Origin: Bacteroidales bacterium UBA3684
GTDB lineage: Bacteria > Bacteroidota > Bacteroidia > Bacteroidales > P3
Assembly (NCBI GenBank): GCA_002372855.1
Contig: DFIZ01000083.1
Location: 1 to 31,483 of the forward strand
Direction of reading: 5' to 3'
Length of the DNA stretch: 31,483 bases
Under the pieces are notes generated by a model, which was not told the DNA's origin, searched no databases, and saw only the letters and a program-made list of their open reading frames with translations. How positions within the stretch are numbered: position 1 is the stretch's first letter; every line of letters starts with the position of its first letter. Both the position numbers and the translations under genes were made by a program. Positions 14,778 to 21,507 of the stretch are shown here, one piece after another.

Positions 14778-16061
14778 TCAGAAGACGATTCCGAGTCCGA
14801 ACATGCGTGTCTGTGGCGCTTCGGCCGAGGAGCGGAAGGAGGGCAGGAGGTCGATGTAGAACTCCACTTTGTCCAGACCTCCTATGTTGCAGTTGAGGCC
14901 TATGGCTGCGCGGATATTGAAGCGGCTGAGGATGTCGACCCGCTCGCGGTCGGTGTTCCAGTGGCTGTCCTCGTCGAGGCTTTTGGTCACGAGGCGGGGT
15001 TTGAAGTTGAGCGTTGGGGTGAGGGTGGCATAGAGGCCGCGAAAGGGGGCTCCAAGGTAGGGGTTTCCCCATTTGCCGAAGCCGAACTTCAGGGTGACGG
15101 GCAAGCCGACAGACCACCAGTACAGGCTCTGGCGCGGCGGTGTGGCACCATAGCTGGGGTCGAGCACCAAGCTGCTGCCGTCGACCTTCACCGCGTTGTC
15201 GAGTTGCAGAATGCTGTAGCTGACGTTGAGACCGAAGTTCCAGCTCATAAGGCGGTTGATGGCCATATCGTTGGAGGTCATCCGAATGTGGCCGGTGAGG
15301 CCAAAGTTGGTGTTGTAGGGCGAGCCGTAGCGGCTGTCGTTCAACATGGGGTGGTTTATGTCAAAGCCGAAGTTGAGACTGATGTAGTGCAACTTGAACT
15401 CCTTGGCAGGCTCGTTCCGGTGGGGGATGGTGGTCTGGATGTCGCCCTCGGTGATGCGGCTGTTGCCGTAGTTCCAGATGTTGAGGACACGGCCACGGAC
15501 GCGGCGCAGGTCGACGGTGCCTTGGTCGACATCGATGATGGTGGAACCGGGGTTGCTGAGGGTGTCGACGATGAGGACGGCGCCGCTGTCGACGTCGATG
15601 TCGAGGTGGGTGGAGTCGAAGTCGAAGCGCTGGATGGTGAGGCGGGCACCCGGCTTGAGCTCTATGCGTTCCAGGGGCTGCGAGGTGAAGAGTTCCACCA
15701 CCGTGGTGCGCGGCATCCACTGGTTGGCTTTCAATTCGTACCAGCCGTATTCGCTCCGTTTGCGTTTCTGCGCCTCCATCAGTGTGGGTTCCATGCCCTC
15801 TTCGAAGAATTCGGCGCACGGGGTGGTCACCACCAGCCGGGTGGGGGTGCCCTCGGAACTCTGGATGAGGCGGACGTCCCAGCCGGGATTGACTATCACT
15901 TTGCGGACCTTGAAGTCGTGGTCGAACGTCTGCTCTATCTGGTAGAGGTCCTGCGGCTGAACGGGTTGGGCTTTGACTTCGGCAATGATGCCGATGCTGA
16001 CGATGGCGAGCAGGAGGGACACTTTGACAATGTCGCCGAGAATGGATGCTATGCGTTTCAT
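14778..16061 (-). CDS. Adhesin-like outer-membrane beta-barrel protein, module B
   Basis: 427 residues. An N-terminal hydrophobic signal (KVSLLLAIVSIGIIAEVKAQ) is followed by a beta-rich head (~32-205). The head includes stacked short-strand patterns (LTIQRFDFDSTHLDIDVDSG, STIIDVDQGTVDLRRV) like those of head-GIN/DUF2807 proteins. The C-terminal part (~210-427) looks like a barrel ending RMFGLGIVF. It is homologous to the module A barrel: DLYQIEQTF, VTTPCAEFFEEGMEPT and VEFYIDLLPSFRSSAEA match at the equivalent places. Unlike module A, its signal peptide is not built from heptads. Third gene of the module B operon, 27 bp after the membrane protein. Confidence 0.72.
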   Translation of the reverse strand: MKRIASILGDIVKVSLLLAIVSIGIIAEVKAQPVQPQDLYQIEQTFDHDFKVRKVIVNPGWDVRLIQSSEGTPTRLVVTTPCAEFFEEGMEPTLMEAQKRKRSEYGWYELKANQWMPRTTVVELFTSQPLERIELKPGARLTIQRFDFDSTHLDIDVDSGAVLIVDTLSNPGSTIIDVDQGTVDLRRVRGRVLNIWNYGNSRITEGDIQTTIPHRNEPAKEFKLHYISLNFGFDINHPMLNDSRYGSPYNTNFGLTGHIRMTSNDMAINRLMSWNFGLNVSYSILQLDNAVKVDGSSLVLDPSYGATPPRQSLYWWSVGLPVTLKFGFGKWGNPYLGAPFRGLYATLTPTLNFKPRLVTKSLDEDSHWNTDRERVDILSRFNIRAAIGLNCNIGGLDKVEFYIDLLPSFRSSAEAPQTRMFGLGIVF

Positions 16062-16088
16062 GATATGCTGTGTTTTAAACGGTTTGTA

Positions 16089-16745
16089 TTAAAGATTGAA
16101 GGTTGTCAGGTTGAACGGGGTGTCGGTCTCGGTGCCGAAGGCGTTGGCCAGGAAGTTCTGGAAGTCGCTGGGCATGGGCTGGATGGTCTCGATGTTGCTG
16201 CTGTTGACCATGCTTGTGCTGGTGCGGCGGTGGATGCGTGGGGCGTTGGAGGCCGGCGGCTCGGGAGTGGCGTTGTCGGCCAGTTCGATGGCGGGGACTT
16301 CGATGGTGGCTATCGCCGGCTCCTCGACGGCTTCAGTTCCTTTGGTCTCTGGCTCGGGCAGGGGTGCTTCCTCGGCGGCGGCAAGGACTGCAGCGGTGGA
16401 ATGGAAAGTTTTGGCGGGTTTCGTGTTTATATTTTCTATATTTTCTATATTTTCTATAGTTTCTATCGCCTCTATCGTATCTATCGCTTCTATTGCCTCT
16501 CCGGCCTCTGCCATCAGCACCGGCTGCTCGCCTGCTCTGCGGAAAAGGCTGGGCACTGTCAGCAGCACCAGGGCTATGCTGGCGGCTATTCCCGCTGCCC
16601 ATACGGGCCACAGGCGGCGGGTCTTGCCCTGAGCGGTGGGGGCTGCCGTGGCCTCGAGCTGCTGGCGCAGCTCCGCCTGGCGGCGGCGGTTGGCCTCGGT
16701 GGTGCGCTTGGCGGCGAAGAGTTCTTGAAGTTCCTTGTTTTCCAT
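16089..16745 (-). CDS. Single-pass membrane protein with I-[ED]-x repeat tether, probable sigma regulator (module B)
   Basis: 218 residues. The N-terminus MENKELQELFAAKR matches module A closely and is followed by a Q/R-rich helix. One TM helix lies at ~46-66. After PVLMAEAGE the I-[ED]-x repeat covers ~82-107 (IEAIDTIEAIETIENIENIEN). A longer acidic/proline-rich stretch (110-168) comes next, then PRIHRRTST (169-177) and the tail. The conserved short cytoplasmic end could bind the sigma factor, and RIHRR could contact the partner in the envelope. No anti-sigma motif of a named family is visible. It begins 8 bp after the sigma stop. Anti-sigma function is inferred from gene order and topology. 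Confidence 0.65.
   Translation of the reverse strand: MENKELQELFAAKRTTEANRRRQAELRQQLEATAAPTAQGKTRRLWPVWAAGIAASIALVLLTVPSLFRRAGEQPVLMAEAGEAIEAIDTIEAIETIENIENIENINTKPAKTFHSTAAVLAAAEEAPLPEPETKGTEAVEEPAIATIEVPAIELADNATPEPPASNAPRIHRRTSTSMVNSSNIETIQPMPSDFQNFLANAFGTETDTPFNLTTFNL
16428..16499. repeat. 9-bp coding minisatellite (8 units), module B
   Basis: Eight units of period 9 (TTATATTTT, CTATATTTT x2, CTATAGTTT, CTATCGCCT, CTATCGTAT, CTATCGCTT, CTATTGCCT). This is the same family as 13796-13948 but about half the copy number, in the homologous position of the paralogous gene. Confidence 0.92.
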
Positions 16746-16753
16746 ATCCTTGT

Positions 16754-17242
16754 TTATTTAATCATTGATTTCAGTGTGCTCATGGCGCGCGAGAGGGTGG
16801 CGTAGACGTTGGTGCTGCTCATGCCCAGGCGGCGTTGCATCTCCTCGTGGCTGACGCCCTCGATGTATCGCATTGTCACCGCCTCGCGCTGGTGCTCCGG
16901 CAGCTGGGCCATCATGGTGTCCAGCCGTGCGGCGCGTTCCTCGGTGAGGGCCACCTCCTCGCGGATGGCGTCGTTGTCGACGGCGTCGAGGAGTTCGATG
17001 CGGTCGGTGGCAATGTCGTGGCTCTTGCGGAGGAAGGAGATGCAGCGGTTCTTGAGGCTCTGCATGGCGTAGGCGCGGAGGTCGCGCACATGCTCCAGCT
17101 CGTTGCGGCGCTGCCAGAGGTCGATGACGGTTTCCTGCACGGTGTCCTCGGCGTCGGCCTCCGAGCGCAGCAGCTTCTCAGCGGTGAGCTGCAGGGCGGG
17201 CTGGAGGGCCAGCAGGGTGTCGAGGAGTGCTTCTTGTGCCAT
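16754..17242 (-). CDS. ECF-family RNA polymerase sigma factor, module B
   Basis: 162 residues, equal in length to the module A sigma. Region 2: EADAEDTVQETVIDLWQRRNELEHV and AYAMQSLKNRCISFLRK. Region 4: LPEHQREAVTMRYIEGVSHEEMQRRLGMSSTNVYATLSRAMSTLK. The helix-turn-helix block (SHEEMQR-LxMSSxNVY-TLSRAxSTLK) is nearly identical to module A, so the two may recognise overlapping promoters. First gene of its operon, preceded by the shared ECF-like promoter. Confidence 0.9.
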   Translation of the reverse strand: MAQEALLDTLLALQPALQLTAEKLLRSEADAEDTVQETVIDLWQRRNELEHVRDLRAYAMQSLKNRCISFLRKSHDIATDRIELLDAVDNDAIREEVALTEERAARLDTMMAQLPEHQREAVTMRYIEGVSHEEMQRRLGMSSTNVYATLSRAMSTLKSMIK

Positions 17243-17270
17243 GTTTTATTATCCGTTGTTTGCCCTATTG

Positions 17271-17301
17271 ACGCAAGAAGTGCTGAAATCTTACAAAAAA
17301 A
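17271..17301 (-). promoter_or_regulatory. ECF-type promoter of module B
   Basis: On the minus strand, TTTTTTTGTAAGATTT is followed after 11 nt by GCGTC. Motif and spacing are identical to the module A promoter, while the spacer sequence differs. The sigma ATG is ~29 nt downstream. Confidence 0.6.
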
Positions 17302-17317
17302 GTGAAAAAAAGTTTTT

Positions 17318-18883
17318 TTATTTTATCCGGCAACCGATAATCTCGATGCGGCGGGCCAATGCGGCAGGCAGACCGTAGACGGGGTCCTGCGAGGTGCTCT
17401 CGGTGGTGGGCTCCACAGCGCCGTGGGGTTTCTGCTCGATGAAGAGGCGGCCCTCGGTGAGGGCATCCTCGAAAACTCCCCCGCGCCATGTGCGTATCAT
17501 ATTAATAAAACTGCCTATGCGGCGGCGCGAGAGGTTGAGGTTGTAGTCGCTGCGGGCCAGCGGGCTGGCGTAGCCGGCGATGGTGATGGTGATGCTGTGG
17601 CCGGCGTCCAGAAGGCTCTCCACGTACTCCAGCAGCTCCTCTGTGCGGTTGAAATTGCCTACCACACAGGTGTCGAAGAAGAGGGCCATCATGGCCGAGT
17701 CGTCGGCGTTCTGCTGGCGGCCTATGTATTCGTTGCGCAGCGCGGCATAGCGTCGCTGGCAGTCGGGGTAGGAGGTCTCGGTGACCACCTCGCGGCTCTG
17801 CGGGTCGGGGTCGTCGTTGTGGAAGTAGAGGAACAGGGGGAACATGAACCTCAGCACGCGCTGCTGGATGGTGTCGATGTTCTCCACCACGGTGTCCACC
17901 ACCGGCACCTCGACCACGAAGCCCGAGTCTATGTCCCAACGGTAGAGGTCGTTGCAGCAGGTGGAGTCGGTGAGGAAATAGCTGTCGCTGCGGTTGGAGG
18001 CCAGGTATCCGCCCACGGGACGCCCGCTGAGGCTGTCGTAGTCCGTGATGTTGAAGTAGAGGTCGTTCTGTTCGCTGTTGAGGCAGTGGCATACGGCTTC
18101 GGCCTTCTGCCAGGTGTTGCGCTGCCCCTGGGCGCAGTAGATGTCGTGGCCACCCTTACCCCCTTCGCGGTCGCTGCTGAAGTAGAGCACCCCGTTGCGC
18201 TGGTCGTAGAAGGGCGTCAGCTCGTCGGCAGCGGAGTTGACCATCGGCCCCAGGTTGACGCACTCGCCGCTCTTGCCGTTCTTGACGATGGTGTACCAGA
18301 TGTCGTTGCCGCCCAGGCCTCCCGGACGGTTGCTGACGAAGTAGAGGATGACCGTGCTGTCCTCCAAGCGGCCCACGGCGGGCTGCGTCGAGGTGTACCC
18401 TTCCATGTTCACCGGCCCTTTGAGCCTGACGGGCTTCTCCCAGCCACGGCGTTTCTTCTTCTTGGCGAAGTATATCTCGCAGTCGAGGGTCTCCACGTCG
18501 CCACGGGTGAAGTAGAGGTCCTGGCTGAGGGGGTCGAGGGCTATGTTGCCCGTGTGGTCGCGGCGGCTGTTGAGACCCCAGCGGTCGAGCTTGGGGCGCG
18601 ACACCTTGCCGCTCTTGGCTATGCGGGCCTGGTAGACCTGCATCACGCCGCCGCCCATGTCGAAGTGGCTGTTGGTCTTCACTTTGGGCGGCATCGACGA
18701 GTAGACCATCACCGTGTCGCCCACGCGCAGGGCGCCGGTCTCGCTGCCGGGGGTGTTGAACGGTTTCTCCAGGTGCACCACGCGGTACTGGCCCCAGGCC
18801 GAATTTGAAAATTGAAAATTGAAAAGGAGGCTGACGCAGAACGTCAACCTAACCATTCGTTTTATGAACCCTGATAATTTCAA
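17318..18883 (-). CDS. OmpA-family protein with PD40/TolB-like repeats (type IX secretion-associated, PorE-like)
   Basis: 521 residues from a TTG at 18883, or 512 from the ATG at 18856 (MVRLTFCVSLLFNFQFSNSAWGQ). Residues ~60-300 hold beta-propeller-like repeats (DLYFTRGD, VILYFVSNRPGGLGGNDIWY, VLYFSSDREGGKGGHDIY). The C-terminal OmpA-like part begins with FPLFLYFHNDDPDP and contains GHSITITIAGYASPLARSDYNLNLSRRRIGS, the peptidoglycan-binding core. This domain order is seen in PorE-like proteins that anchor the PorP/SprF complex to the cell wall. The PorP/SprF gene lies directly upstream (22-bp gap), in the same operon. The start and signal-peptide region is a near copy of that of the upstream gene. 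Which start is used is uncertain. Confidence 0.85.
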   Translation of the reverse strand: MKLSGFIKRMVRLTFCVSLLFNFQFSNSAWGQYRVVHLEKPFNTPGSETGALRVGDTVMVYSSMPPKVKTNSHFDMGGGVMQVYQARIAKSGKVSRPKLDRWGLNSRRDHTGNIALDPLSQDLYFTRGDVETLDCEIYFAKKKKRRGWEKPVRLKGPVNMEGYTSTQPAVGRLEDSTVILYFVSNRPGGLGGNDIWYTIVKNGKSGECVNLGPMVNSAADELTPFYDQRNGVLYFSSDREGGKGGHDIYCAQGQRNTWQKAEAVCHCLNSEQNDLYFNITDYDSLSGRPVGGYLASNRSDSYFLTDSTCCNDLYRWDIDSGFVVEVPVVDTVVENIDTIQQRVLRFMFPLFLYFHNDDPDPQSREVVTETSYPDCQRRYAALRNEYIGRQQNADDSAMMALFFDTCVVGNFNRTEELLEYVESLLDAGHSITITIAGYASPLARSDYNLNLSRRRIGSFINMIRTWRGGVFEDALTEGRLFIEQKPHGAVEPTTESTSQDPVYGLPAALARRIEIIGCRIK

Positions 18884-18908
18884 TTTTCAACTTTCAATTT
18901 TCAATTTA
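18804..18908. repeat. Signal-peptide cassette, copy 1 (heptad arms around a 70-bp core)
   Basis: TTTGAAAATTGAAAATTGAA heptads (18804-18824) and inverted TTTCAATTTTCAACTTTCAA heptads (18878-18908) flank a unique core. The block 18822-18891 is 64/70 identical to 19861-19930. It spans the gene junction, start codon(s) and signal peptide of the OmpA/PD40 gene. Confidence 0.85.
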
Positions 18909-19922
18909 AATAATCGGGCAGGGCAGGGCGCCGCGGTGGACGGTTTCCTTCTTGCCTATCTTATAGATGACTCCCAGCTCGAAGGCTCCCAGCGTGTGGC
19001 TGGCTTCGGCGAGGGTGGAGAGGTTGGCGTCGTAGCTCAGGCCGAAGATCCACGACGTCCATTCCACCGCCAGGTTCACCGACAGCGCGTCGCCGTGTCG
19101 TCCCAGCAGTCCGGCGCTGAAGGCGAGGTAGTTGCGGGGGCGCTCGTTGAAGTACCACTTCAGGTCGGCGCCGTAGACCAGCTCGGAGAATTCTTTTTGC
19201 ATCTGGAATCCCACCACGGGCAGCACGCTCCACTGCGGATGGAAGCGCCATTCGGCACGCGCATAGGCGTTCCAGCGGCGGCTGAGGCGGGTGTCGCTCA
19301 GGCCCAGGTAGGAGATGTCGGGCTCGTTGATGTTGCGCACCGAGAGGCCGGCTTTGGCGTAGAGCTCGTCGTGTATCTGCCAGAACCACGCCGCGCCCGC
19401 TCCGAGGGTGGGGTAGAGGGCCTTCTCGCGCACAAAGGTCTCGGTGCCGTCGGCCAGGTCGATGTCCTCCACATTGAAGCCCACCTGCCCCACGCCGCCT
19501 TCGATGCCGAGGGAGACGAGGTGCTCGCCGTCGCCCAGGGCCTGGAAGAAGGAGAGGATGGCGCTGGCCGACGTGGAGCCGTAGTTCAGCTCGCCGGCAC
19601 GGTCGTTGCTCACCCAGGCTCCGATGCTGAGGCCGTTGTGGTTGCGCTTGCTGCGCGTCAGGCTCAACTCGGCGGTGGCGCTGATGGTCTGGAAGGGGGT
19701 GGTGACGGAGGCCCACTGGTTGCGGTAGATGATGCCGAAGCGTCCCACGCCGTCGAAGAACCCGCTATAGGCCGGATTGAACAGCAGCGGGTCCAGGTCC
19801 AGCATCGAGAAGTGGATGTCCTGAGCCTTGGCGGAATTGAAAATTGAAAATTGAAAAATGAAAAGGAGGCTGACGCATAACGTCAACTTAACCAATCCTT
19901 TTATGAACCCCGATAGTTTCAA
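18906..19922 (-). CDS. PorP/SprF-family type IX secretion membrane protein
   Basis: 338 residues. After the signal peptide (ends SAKAQ) come the family hallmarks: QDIHFSMLDLDPLLFNPAYSGFF, RFGIIYRNQWASVTTPFQT, a barrel with repeated GxxxxF/Y strands, and the terminal RGALPCPII, near the ALPCP end common in the family. PorP/SprF proteins are outer-membrane barrels linked to type IX secretion, gliding or attachment machinery; paralogues paired with an OmpA/PD40 protein are frequent. No in-frame ATG precedes the signal peptide: a TGA lies two codons before the TTG at 19922, so translation probably starts at a TTG (19922 or 19895). The last ~10 residues precede the cassette repeat at the gene boundary. 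Confidence 0.9.
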   Translation of the reverse strand: MKLSGFIKGLVKLTLCVSLLFIFQFSIFNSAKAQDIHFSMLDLDPLLFNPAYSGFFDGVGRFGIIYRNQWASVTTPFQTISATAELSLTRSKRNHNGLSIGAWVSNDRAGELNYGSTSASAILSFFQALGDGEHLVSLGIEGGVGQVGFNVEDIDLADGTETFVREKALYPTLGAGAAWFWQIHDELYAKAGLSVRNINEPDISYLGLSDTRLSRRWNAYARAEWRFHPQWSVLPVVGFQMQKEFSELVYGADLKWYFNERPRNYLAFSAGLLGRHGDALSVNLAVEWTSWIFGLSYDANLSTLAEASHTLGAFELGVIYKIGKKETVHRGALPCPII

Positions 19923-19975
19923 TTTTCAACTAATGAACCCCGATAGTTTCAATTTTCAATTTTCAATTTTCAATT
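19838..19975. repeat. Signal-peptide cassette, copy 2, with a partial internal duplication
   Basis: Same organisation as copy 1. In addition TGAACCCCGATAGTTTCAA is repeated in tandem (19904-19922 and 19933-19951), and the outer heptad arm TTTCAAT is extended up to the tsaD stop. Confidence 0.85.
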
Positions 19976-21051
19976 TATCGTGTGTATGGCGGCAGGCTGA
20001 TGTCGGCGAATTCGCCTTTCAGGTACTTGAAATATCCGGCAATGCCCACCATGGCGGCGTTGTCGGTGCAGAACTTGAACGGCGGTATGAAGGCCTGCCA
20101 GCGGTGCTTGTCGCAGATGCGCTGCAACTCGCTGCGCAGGCGGCTGTTGGCGCTGACGCCTCCGGCGATGGCCACCTGGCGCACATTGTATTTCAGGGCC
20201 GCTTTCTCGACCTTCTTCAGCAGGAAGTCCACGATGGTCTTCTGGATGGAAGCGCAGAGGTCGGCCTTGTGTTTCTCGATGAAGTCGGGGTCCTCCTTCA
20301 GGCGGTCGCGCAGGAAATAAAGGAACGACGTCTTGATGCCGGAGAAGGAGTAGTCGTAGCCCGCAATCTGGGGCGTGGCAAAGTGGAAGGCGTCGGCATT
20401 GCCCTCCTTGGCCAGGCGGTCGATGATGGGGCCGCCGGGGTAGCCGAGGTCCATGATTTTGGCCGCCTTGTCGATGGCCTCGCCGGCGGCGTCGTCGATG
20501 GTCTGACCCAGTATCTCCATGTCGAAGTGGCTGTGCAGCAGCAGTATCTGCGTGTGTCCGCCGCTGACGAGCAGGCAGATGAATGGGAAAGTCGGCCTCA
20601 CCCCAGCCCCTCTCCCGGGGAGAGGGGAGGCTTGCGCAGGCTGTTGGAGGCTCTGCCCCTCTCCTTGGGAGAGGGGTTGGGGTGAGGCTTGGATGAAGTG
20701 GCTGAGCACATGCGCCTGCAGGTGGTTCACCTCGATGATAGGTTTGCCAAGGGCCTGGGCGAAGCTCTTGGCGAAGCTCACGCCCACCATCAGGCTCCCC
20801 ATCAGTCCCGGCCCGCGGGTGAAGGCCACGGCGTCGATTTCCTCCTTGCGGATGCCCGCCTCGCGGATGGCGCCGTCCACCACGGGGATGATATTCTGTT
20901 CGTGCGCGCGGCTCGCCAGCTCGGGCACCACACCGCCGTATTGCTCGTGAACTTTCTGACTTGCAATGACATTGCTCAACAACACATCGTCGCGCAGCAC
21001 TGCCGCCGACGTGTCGTCGCAACTCGATTCTATAGCTAATAAAGTAGTCAT
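19975..21051 (-). CDS. tsaD: tRNA N6-threonylcarbamoyladenosine synthase subunit TsaD
   Basis: 358 residues from the ATG at 21051 (MTTLLAIESSCDDTSAAV, the family's start); the open frame continues upstream, but those 17 residues are not family sequence. TsaD transfers the threonylcarbamoyl group to A37 of ANN-decoding tRNAs, with TsaB/TsaE partners. Motifs: GVVPELASRAHEQ, AVAFTRGPGLMGSL, metal-binding HxxxH (HLQAH), LLVSGGHTQ, DDAAGEAIDKAAK, AGGVSANSRLR and FCTDNAAMVG. Between HVLSHF and PTFPFICLLVSGGHTQ lies an extra ~32-residue segment (residues ~122-153, ASPQPLSQGEGQS...PLPGRGAGVR). It is encoded by a 94-bp inverted-repeat element and sits close to the metal site. A good promoter precedes the gene. 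Confidence 0.95.
   Translation of the reverse strand: MTTLLAIESSCDDTSAAVLRDDVLLSNVIASQKVHEQYGGVVPELASRAHEQNIIPVVDGAIREAGIRKEEIDAVAFTRGPGLMGSLMVGVSFAKSFAQALGKPIIEVNHLQAHVLSHFIQASPQPLSQGEGQSLQQPAQASPLPGRGAGVRPTFPFICLLVSGGHTQILLLHSHFDMEILGQTIDDAAGEAIDKAAKIMDLGYPGGPIIDRLAKEGNADAFHFATPQIAGYDYSFSGIKTSFLYFLRDRLKEDPDFIEKHKADLCASIQKTIVDFLLKKVEKAALKYNVRQVAIAGGVSANSRLRSELQRICDKHRWQAFIPPFKFCTDNAAMVGIAGYFKYLKGEFADISLPPYTR
20595..20688. mobile_element. 94-bp inverted-repeat (MITE-like) element inside tsaD
   Basis: Ends CCTCACCCCAGCCCCTCTCC and its near-perfect complement GGAGAGGGGTTGGGGTGAGG enclose a second shorter pair (CCCCTCTCC/GGAGAGGGG). The element adds an open frame to tsaD without breaking it. 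It has no coding capacity of its own, so any mobility would be passive. Confidence 0.7.
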
Positions 21052-21072
21052 ATCATTAGTAATAACAAAATG

Positions 21073-21103
21073 CAAAAATACCACTTTTCTCCGACATGGC
21101 AAA
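21073..21103 (-). promoter_or_regulatory. Promoter for tsaD
   Basis: Minus strand: TTTG (21103-21100), 19 nt, TATTTTTG (21080-21073). Consensus match, with a very short leader (~15 nt). Its spacer is strikingly like that of the ROK kinase promoter. Confidence 0.75.
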
Positions 21104-21175
21104 ATTTTTTATTCCCCACCCCATGCCGACCATCCGCCCCAATCGTAGAGACGTAGCACACTGCGCCTCTACATT

Positions 21176-21210
21176 AACTCTTAACTCATAACTCATCACT
21201 CATAACTGAT
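21176..21210. repeat. 7-bp tandem repeat upstream of tsaD
   Basis: Five heptads AACTCTT, AACTCAT x2, CACTCAT, AACTGAT. Just before them, GTAGAG...CTCTAC (21145-21172) forms a small imperfect hairpin. The 456-bp gap 21052-21507 contains this, the hairpin element and two promoters; no gene is seen. Confidence 0.8.
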
Positions 21211-21341
21211 ACATGATTCGGCCCTTCTTATATCGTTCCTATATACTTCTCATATAGTTCTTATATCATCTATATAAGAAGTATATGAGAAGTATATAAG
21301 AACAATATAAGAACAATATAAGAAATGTCCTATTATGTACC
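21208..21341. repeat. Long hairpin element built of 11-bp units
   Basis: The arm at 21225-21266 and the arm at 21272-21313 are inverted copies with three mismatches in 42 bp, built from 11-bp units such as ATATAAGAACA. Outer ends ATACATGATTCGG and (inverted) GTACATAATAGG are also related. The start of a third related sequence (GTACATAATTCGG then TTCTTATAT) is at 31460-31483. Confidence 0.85.
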
Positions 21342-21436
21342 TCTTCGACCCCAGTTTGGGTGCTGTCGGGGAACTGTTTGGAAGGGGCGAAAATGTTAAA
21401 AATATTGTTTTTGGTTGTTGATTTGAATTTTTTTAT

Positions 21437-21444
21437 TACTTTTG
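21437..21444 (+). promoter_or_regulatory. -7 promoter element for the small barrel gene
   Basis: TACTTTTG matches TAnnTTTG. Upstream TTG-rich sequence could supply a degenerate -33, but no exact TTTG sits at 19-21 nt. The ATG is 64 nt downstream. Confidence 0.5.
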
Positions 21445-21507
21445 CATTTGAAATGAAAAGTGAAATTTTTTAACATTTATTAATAACACATTAAAAATCA
21501 ACACAAA

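Noticed and set aside
14748..16805. 685-residue open frame on the plus strand
   Set aside because: It runs antisense to the module B barrel and membrane protein, has no recognisable domain and is low-complexity (V/G/D/E-rich). It is a by-product of the codon bias of the real genes.
20595..20688. Terminator inside tsaD
   Set aside because: The palindromes lack T-tracts, are nested and in frame, and fit an inserted element better.
21052..21102. 17-residue N-terminal extension of TsaD
   Set aside because: The family begins at MTTLLAIESSCDDTSAA, and the extension overlaps the promoter -7 box.
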